A stretch of 11,695 nucleotides of DNA from Euperipatoides rowelli (taxonomy: Eukaryota > Onychophora > Udeonychophora > Euonychophora > Peripatopsidae). Made by a program: the position numbers and the translations under genes. Below, one piece after another: positions 8,298 to 11,695 of the stretch. The notes under the pieces were generated by a model. It made no database searches, was not told the origin of the DNA, and saw only the letters and a program-made list of their open reading frames with translations. Location: the NCBI GenBank assembly GCA_003024985.2, contig PXIH01S0000030.1, one strand, 5' to 3'. Numbering within the stretch: the stretch's first letter is position 1; every line of letters begins with the position of its first letter.

Positions 8298-8546
8298 GTA
8301 TATAGTTCAGTCAGCCAACAGTCTAGACCACTGAACTAACTGGAGCTGTACAGTTGTAATATGATTTATTTGTTAATCAATATAAATTTAAAATTCAATA
8401 ATGTTTTGTGATTTTGATGAAACAATAACTGTTTCAATTAATAAAAACTAACTAATTATTGATTATTGATCATTTATTGTTTAAATATGGAAATTTATTA
8501 ACAGCTCAGAGAATTTTTTTTTTCAACTTACAAAGATTGGTAAAGA

Positions 8547-8564
8547 TTTTTTTTTTTTTTTTTT
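8547..8564 (+). repeat. poly(T) run, 18 T
   Basis: Eighteen uninterrupted T, followed by TTATT-type low-complexity sequence. No flanking duplication was recognised, so it is recorded only as a homopolymer. Confidence 0.8.
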
Positions 8565-8683
8565 GTTATTTTTGTTATTCTTAATTTAGAAATTGAAAAT
8601 ACAGTGTATATCTCTTTCAAGAAATTAATTATGAAACTGCTTATAACTAATTACTGGTATTTTATTTTGGTATTGAAAGAATA

Positions 8684-8812
8684 TTTTTATTTTAATATAG
8701 GACTGCGGGCCTAATCGAGCGATCGTGCCAGAGGACCTAGTCAGTCCTTGGTTCGAATCCGGCAAAAGCAAAAACTGACGGATTTAAAAAAAAAAAGTTT
8801 TTATTTTAATAT
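8684..8812 (+). mobile_element. short tRNA-derived SINE with 15-bp target-site duplication
   Basis: TTTTTATTTTAATAT occurs perfectly at 8684-8698 and 8798-8812. The 99 bases between them start AGGACTGCGGGCCTAATCG and end in an A-run (TTTAAAAAAAAAAAG). The body is tRNA-like. AGGAC (8732-8736) and GTCCT (8744-8748) form a perfect 5-bp anticodon stem around the 7-base loop CTAGTCA, with T in the position before the anticodon; the anticodon would read AGT (Thr-type). A perfect B box GGTTCGAATCC lies at 8750-8760. The variable region and part of the T stem are missing and no acceptor stem pairs, so it is not a working tRNA gene. Insertion by LINE machinery explains the duplication and A-tail. It is the youngest-looking insertion in the window. 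Confidence 0.85.
8699..8763 (+). pseudogene. tRNA-like head of the SINE (Thr-type anticodon)
   Basis: The region has an intact anticodon arm and B box as described for the SINE. The A-box region (GGGCCTAATCGAGC) is only loosely canonical, and the spacer between the anticodon arm and the T loop is shortened by several bases. It can be read as a SINE promoter head; a functional tRNA is very unlikely. Confidence 0.7.
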
Positions 8813-9352
8813 TAAATACTTAATGTTTGACAACTTAAGTGCCAAATGGTTAATACTAAAGCTTAAAATATATGATTTTTAAACATATTGTCTTGTACAG
8901 AAGGAAAAGTTTATTTATTGTTTGTTTGTTTTTTCTTTTGTTTTACATAATTGAATAAATTATGTTTTAAAAAGTAAAACCCGTTATAAAAATAAAAAAA
9001 AAGATAGCATAGGTGGATTTAAATAGATGCATGTACAATATTATACATTACTCTAAAGACATATACAATGTTTACAAAAGTGCATTGTATAGTTTTAGCA
9101 ATGATTTAATAAATAAAACTAGGTTTGATGTCATAAATTGAAATTTAATAAATTTAATGAATTAATTTTTTATTTTGTTAAACATTGTAGAAAAATGTCT
9201 GCCATTTACAGTTTTTTTTCCAATAGATCAAACATGTAACAATGTCACTCCCATCTAGGTATGCCATTAAGTACAAGTTTAAAATATTAAATATAAATAT
9301 CTAACAATTAATATTTCTTCTTTTTTTATTATTATTATTATTTTCTATATAG

Positions 9353-9469
9353 AAAAAGCAAAAACTGATGTTTCTAAAGTTTGTCCTGTTTGTGAATCGC
9401 AATGTAAATGTGGTTATTCAGCAGGAAAAGATTGTTCAGAATGCATTTGTCATGCTTGTCCATCCATTG
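9353..9469 (+). CDS. exon D: long-type eight-cysteine module
   Basis: A 117-nt phase 1-1 exon with a strong acceptor (T-rich tract ending TATATAG) and a GGTAAG donor. After the junction Glu it encodes KAKTDVSKV and then CPVCESQC, KCGYSAGKDC, SECICHAC, PSI. The Cys/His layout is identical to exon A, and it shares with A the 117-nt length, the charged lead-in, GK before Cys 5 and CSxC after it. It lies 5.2 kb from exon C, so the order of types along the gene is long, short, short, long. Metal binding is inferred from the CxxC and CxC pairs. Confidence 0.88.
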
Positions 9470-9506
9470 GTAAGTGATAGTTTGCCCTGGCAGAAAATTG
9501 CTTGGT

Positions 9507-9543
9507 TTTCTGCGACAAGCTTTTTAAATCCAAAATCTTTCTG
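9507..9543 (+). repeat. dispersed repeat fragment, copy 1
   Basis: Contains TTTCTGCGACAAG (9507-9519) and CCAAAATCTTTCTG (9530-9543). Both occur perfectly again at 11606-11647 but in the opposite order, so the two places share a repeat family that has been rearranged or is itself tandem. Confidence 0.6.
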
Positions 9544-9610
9544 ATGATAGGGGGAGGGGAGTAATATTGAAAATTTAAAAAGATTATCTTAACATGAATC
9601 CATTTGAGGC

Positions 9611-9661
9611 ATGTGTGTGTGTGTGTGTATGTGTGTGTGTGTGTATGTGTGTGTGTGTGTG
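9611..9661 (+). repeat. TG-dinucleotide microsatellite
   Basis: About 51 bp of (TG)n interrupted twice by TA (GTGTATGTG). Downstream of exon D by about 140 bp, within the intron. Likely polymorphic in length. Confidence 0.95.
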
Positions 9662-10135
9662 GTGAATGTTAATGATTTTTTCTGTTAAGAACTTTGCTCA
9701 GGATCTATGTCATAGGACTCATATATAGTTCATTTATACTGTATTTGTATGATGTAATGAAAAATATAATTCAAATCAGATCAATTAGTGCAGCTGAGTA
9801 TTTTTGCAGAATTGTGCATTTTTTTGACAAAGTGTATGAAATGTTTACCATAGCTAGTATATAACATAATAATATTTAGATGTGGAAGGAAATTTTATTT
9901 GACCTCTGCTGCTAGCTAGAGGTTGTTGTTGTTGTAGGGGCACTTTGACAAAAATTAAAAAATATACAGTCAAAAAAATGCTCTAATTCGATAGTGCATC
10001 ATTCTGCTCAGGTCTATGACTTCATATACTACCCAGAATTAATTCCTGAACACATTCCCATTTAAAAATTAAAAAAAAATGTTGGCCGTCATCTTGGACG
10101 CCATCTTGAATTTTTCAAAAATACCCAAAATGTAT

Positions 10136-10213
10136 CAGAAATCATCCCAAAGCATTCTGGGTACTAGGATACAATGATTTCTGAAGTTTCCCTTCGGCAA
10201 ATTCAGAAATGAT
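10136..10213. repeat. alternating inverted repeats CAGAAATCAT / ATGATTTCTGAA / TTCAGAAATGAT
   Basis: CAGAAATCAT (10136-10145) pairs perfectly with ATGATTTCTG (10174-10183). The same middle block, extended to ATGATTTCTGAA (10174-10185), pairs at 11 of 12 positions with TTCAGAAATGAT (10202-10213). Only one hairpin can form at a time. The region around it (from about 10083, with CCGTCATCTTGG and CCATCTTGAAT) looks like an interspersed repeat, not a gene. Confidence 0.65.
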
Positions 10214-10711
10214 GTCAAAATCTAAATATGCTAATTATGGGTCCCCCAGACCCCAAACATCTGGAATCTGACTTCCCTCCACATCAAATTTTAAATATAA
10301 CGGTTCGTACTATCTATTTTAGAAATTTCATACTTTTATCATGAAGTGCACAATTGTTCTGGTTAATAGCTGTACTAAATAATTTATTAAAGTTGAAGCT
10401 TTAAAGTTTTATAATTATGACTTAGTCTATTTAAAAAGTAATTCCTAGAAATCAAGGATAATGATTCAAGTGGGAAATGATTGTAAACTAATATACTGTA
10501 TGAATTTTTTTGTTGCATTAGGGTCTATTTACTTTCTGTATAATTTTAGCTTGTATTGTTTAATTTTGTAAACTCTGGATTTCTTGTAATTAAACTAGAA
10601 CAATAATTATGTTTATCTAGGTCCGCTTGGCAGAAAAAAAAAAATTGGTAGCTTGTGATAATTATTTTGCAAAACTATTTTGGAAATTGTTTTAAACTTT
10701 ATATTCAATAG

Positions 10712-10764
10712 AAATTGAGAAAGAACAACCAGCATTTGAATATACCGTATTTATTTCTATATAA
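10712..10764 (+). CDS. candidate terminal exon, or truncated fifth module exon
   Basis: After AATAG the sequence starts with AA in the same phase as the four module exons, giving junction Glu and then IEKEQPAFEYTVFISI and TAA at 10762-10764. The charged opening EIEKEQP resembles the lead-in of exon A (EILKEELP). No Cys follows, and the similarity ends where the module would begin. AATAAA lies at 10773-10778. Two readings fit: a genuine short C-terminal coding exon, or a module exon whose Cys part was lost or replaced by an insertion (ATACCGTATTTATT resembles transposon-end wording). Only phase, acceptor and a short similarity support it, so it may also be chance. Confidence 0.4.
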
Positions 10765-10772
10765 TATTTTTA

Positions 10773-10778
10773 AATAAA
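10773..10778 (+). promoter_or_regulatory. possible poly(A) signal after the candidate last exon
   Basis: AATAAA nine bases after the TAA of the candidate last exon. The hexamer is common in such AT-rich DNA, and the short 3' UTR it implies makes this tentative. Confidence 0.3.
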
Positions 10779-11030
10779 TTTTATATTCATAATGCTAAAA
10801 TAATATATATTACTATAATATGTTAATTAAGCAAAACTTCCAAGACTTTTAATGCAATGTTTTAGTTTTGAGTGAACAAATAGTACACTTGACCACACCC
10901 CAATCACATGACTGCCAGCAAGTAGTCAATCATTCTCTTAATGAAGAACTACTGAAGCAACGTCCTCAATATAAAGTTTGACAAATTTAATCCAATGTGC
11001 TTTAATTTCATAACTATGAGTAAGTCTACG
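10779..11030. other. no recognisable feature
   Basis: AT-rich sequence without conserved frame, module copy or repeat that I could identify on either strand. Confidence 0.5.
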
Positions 11031-11255
11031 AACTTGTGGTCAGATTCCATTATCTGCCCACCAATATGGCTGACAGTAGTAAGTTGAAATTATCTAGATC
11101 AGGGTTCAGCAAAAGATTATTTCAACTCAAGTTTATCCAAGGGTTTAGATTAGGACTGTAAAGAAAATACTAATTTACATGCTACTACGTTTTAGTTGTT
11201 GCAGACTCCTAAGTTAATTATGGTGGTGGGCAGATAACGGAACCTGACTGAACTT
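11031..11255. mobile_element. MITE-like element with ~35-bp terminal inverted repeats
   Basis: The left arm AACTTGTGGTCAGATTCCATTATCTGCCCACCAATAT (11031-11067) matches the reverse complement of 11220-11255, whose core reads CAGGTTCCGTTATCTGCCCACCACCAT, with a few substitutions. TTATCTGCCCACCA is perfect in both. The roughly 150 bp between the arms have no coding frame and contain a block (about 11133-11165) similar to the 2141-2440 repeat. The minus-strand open frame at 11192-11398 overlaps the right arm and shows no domain, so I do not call it a gene. The size and structure fit a non-autonomous DNA transposon. Confidence 0.65.
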
Positions 11256-11605
11256 GTTTTTATTCCAAACTCAAGAAAACCTTTTATTTCAATGCTGTTG
11301 TTTTCATATCGTTGATAAAGACAAAAGTACCTAAAAAACTGGAAGTTATAAGTCCCATTTAACCGCGTTTTTAACATCTGGGCATCTATTTTCATCAATA
11401 TGGAAGGCTAACAAAATTGTGTCAAAATTGTCGAAATCGATCAAAAAAATATTATTTCACCTCTAGATTATCATAGGGTTGGGGAATAGTGGCTTTAATA
11501 CAAAGTAGGAGTTAGGGTTCAGGGTTGCGGTAACTAAATTTTAAAATAATTCTGCTATCCATATGGTAAATTGGGACTAAGAGCTCATTTCCAAACTCTG
11601 CATTT
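11256..11605. other. no gene seen; unclassified repeat-like sequence
   Basis: No module copy or other recognisable coding sequence. GTTAGGGTTCAGGGTTGCGG at 11511-11530 has telomere-like wording but is only a degenerate pair of units. Confidence 0.4.
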
Positions 11606-11647
11606 CCAAAATCTTTCTGCAAGGGACCATTCACTTTCTGCGACAAG
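11606..11647 (+). repeat. dispersed repeat fragment, copy 2
   Basis: CCAAAATCTTTCTG (11606-11619) and TTTCTGCGACAAG (11635-11647) are perfect matches to the two motifs at 9530-9543 and 9507-9519, in swapped order. Confidence 0.6.
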
Positions 11648-11695
11648 TTGACACGGGCAGTTATTTATATACATAATAAAAATAATATTATGATT

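Larger units (their letters stand above)
4138..9352 (+). other. intron 3 (C to D), 5.2 kb, filled with mobile-element debris
   Basis: Donor GTAAGA, acceptor after a long T-rich tract ending TTTTCTATATAG. No fifth copy of the module was found here on either strand. Recognisable contents are the foldback at about 5965-6425, the GC-richer island at about 6525-6985, the LINE tail at about 7630-8081, the palindrome at 8192-8297 and the SINE at 8684-8812. In 4138-5960 I see no gene. Minus-strand open frames at 4573-4791 and through about 4990-5730 are short or stop-ridden and unrecognised. In 6986-7629, 8082-8191 and 8813-9352 I see only AT-rich sequence. Confidence 0.7.
9470..10711 (+). other. intron 4 (D to candidate last exon) or 3' flank
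   Basis: Begins with a canonical GTAAGT. It holds a TTTCTGCGACAAG motif (9507-9519), a TG microsatellite (9611-9661) and a nested hairpin region (10136-10213). No coding signal was found elsewhere. If the 10712 exon is not real, this stretch is part of a longer intron reaching past the window end. Confidence 0.5.
1470..10764 (+). other. gene model: modular eight-cysteine repeat protein, 4-5 exons visible, 5' end missing
   Basis: Exons at 1470-1586, 1951-2055, 4033-4137, 9353-9469 and possibly 10712-10764 share strand, acceptor phase and module sequence. Visible introns are 364, 1977, 5215 and 1242 bp. Each internal exon starts with AA after AG and ends with a lone G before GT, so every junction codon is GAA (Glu) and any exon can be skipped or added without breaking frame. 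The product would be a string of 35-39-residue units, each with eight Cys in identical spacing. No start codon, signal peptide or promoter is visible, so the N-terminus and cellular location are unknown. The Cys pattern suggests metal or zinc binding (inference). I cannot name the family; metallothionein-like is the nearest description, but a conserved Tyr and the CPxCE start are not typical of metallothioneins I know. Confidence 0.75.

Noticed and set aside
8699-8763. Functional tRNA-Thr gene
   Set aside because: The acceptor stem does not pair, the variable loop and part of the T stem are missing, and the flanking duplication with A-tail shows a SINE.
9353-9469. Bacterial zinc-ribbon or ferredoxin-type small gene
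   Set aside because: No start codon or ribosome binding site; clear splice borders and phase match to three other exons indicate a eukaryotic internal exon.
9611-9661. CRISPR or other regular spaced array
   Set aside because: It is a simple TG microsatellite; no repeat-spacer pattern occurs anywhere in the window.
11505-11530. Interstitial telomeric repeat (GTTAGGGTTCAGGGTT)
   Set aside because: Fewer than three degenerate units, no array.

Overview
The window looks like an intron- and repeat-rich stretch of an invertebrate animal genome. It is strongly AT-rich, with no bacterial-style long ORF, no ribosomal or tRNA operon and no prokaryotic promoter layout. It does have short exons with GT/AG borders, a LINE tail, a Ty3/gypsy remnant, a tRNA-derived SINE with target-site duplications, foldback/MITE-like palindromes and a TG microsatellite. 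A marine or lophotrochozoan-type animal is plausible, but the sequence does not fix the phylum.

The one gene that can be supported lies on the + strand and is missed by simple ORF calling. Four small exons (1470-1586, 1951-2055, 4033-4137, 9353-9469) each encode one copy of the same eight-cysteine module, C-x2-C-x3-C-x-C-x7-C-x2-C-x-C-x2-C, with a constant CKCGYS centre and a CxCHxC end. All four are phase 1-1 exons. Each begins with AA, so every junction codon becomes GAA (Glu), and any number of them can be joined in frame. A fifth candidate exon (10712-10764) starts the same way (EIEKEQ), lacks the module, stops at TAA and is followed by AATAAA; it could be the 3' terminal exon or a broken module. 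The 5' start of the gene is outside the window. I do not recognise the family. The composition (two CxC and two CxxC pairs plus His per 26 residues) suggests a modular metal- or zinc-binding, metallothionein-like protein, but this is inference.

Layout: 1-68 short GTTCC inverted repeats; 91-1308 decayed Ty3/gypsy integrase; 1470-2055 exons A and B; 2141-2440 diverged tandem repeat; 3127-3545 decayed transposon-type ORF; 4033-4137 exon C; 4138-9352 a 5.2-kb intron holding a long foldback (about 5965-6425), a GC-richer island with Pol III-like boxes and a hairpin (about 6525-6985), a 5'-truncated LINE tail (about 7630-8081), a small palindrome (8192-8297) and a 98-bp SINE with a perfect 15-bp duplication (8684-8812); 9353-9469 exon D; 9611-9661 microsatellite; 10136-10213 hairpins; 10712-10778 candidate last exon and poly(A) signal; 11031-11255 MITE-like inverted repeat.

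The exons all serve one repeat-protein gene. The remaining recognisable content is mobile-element debris that has inflated its introns.
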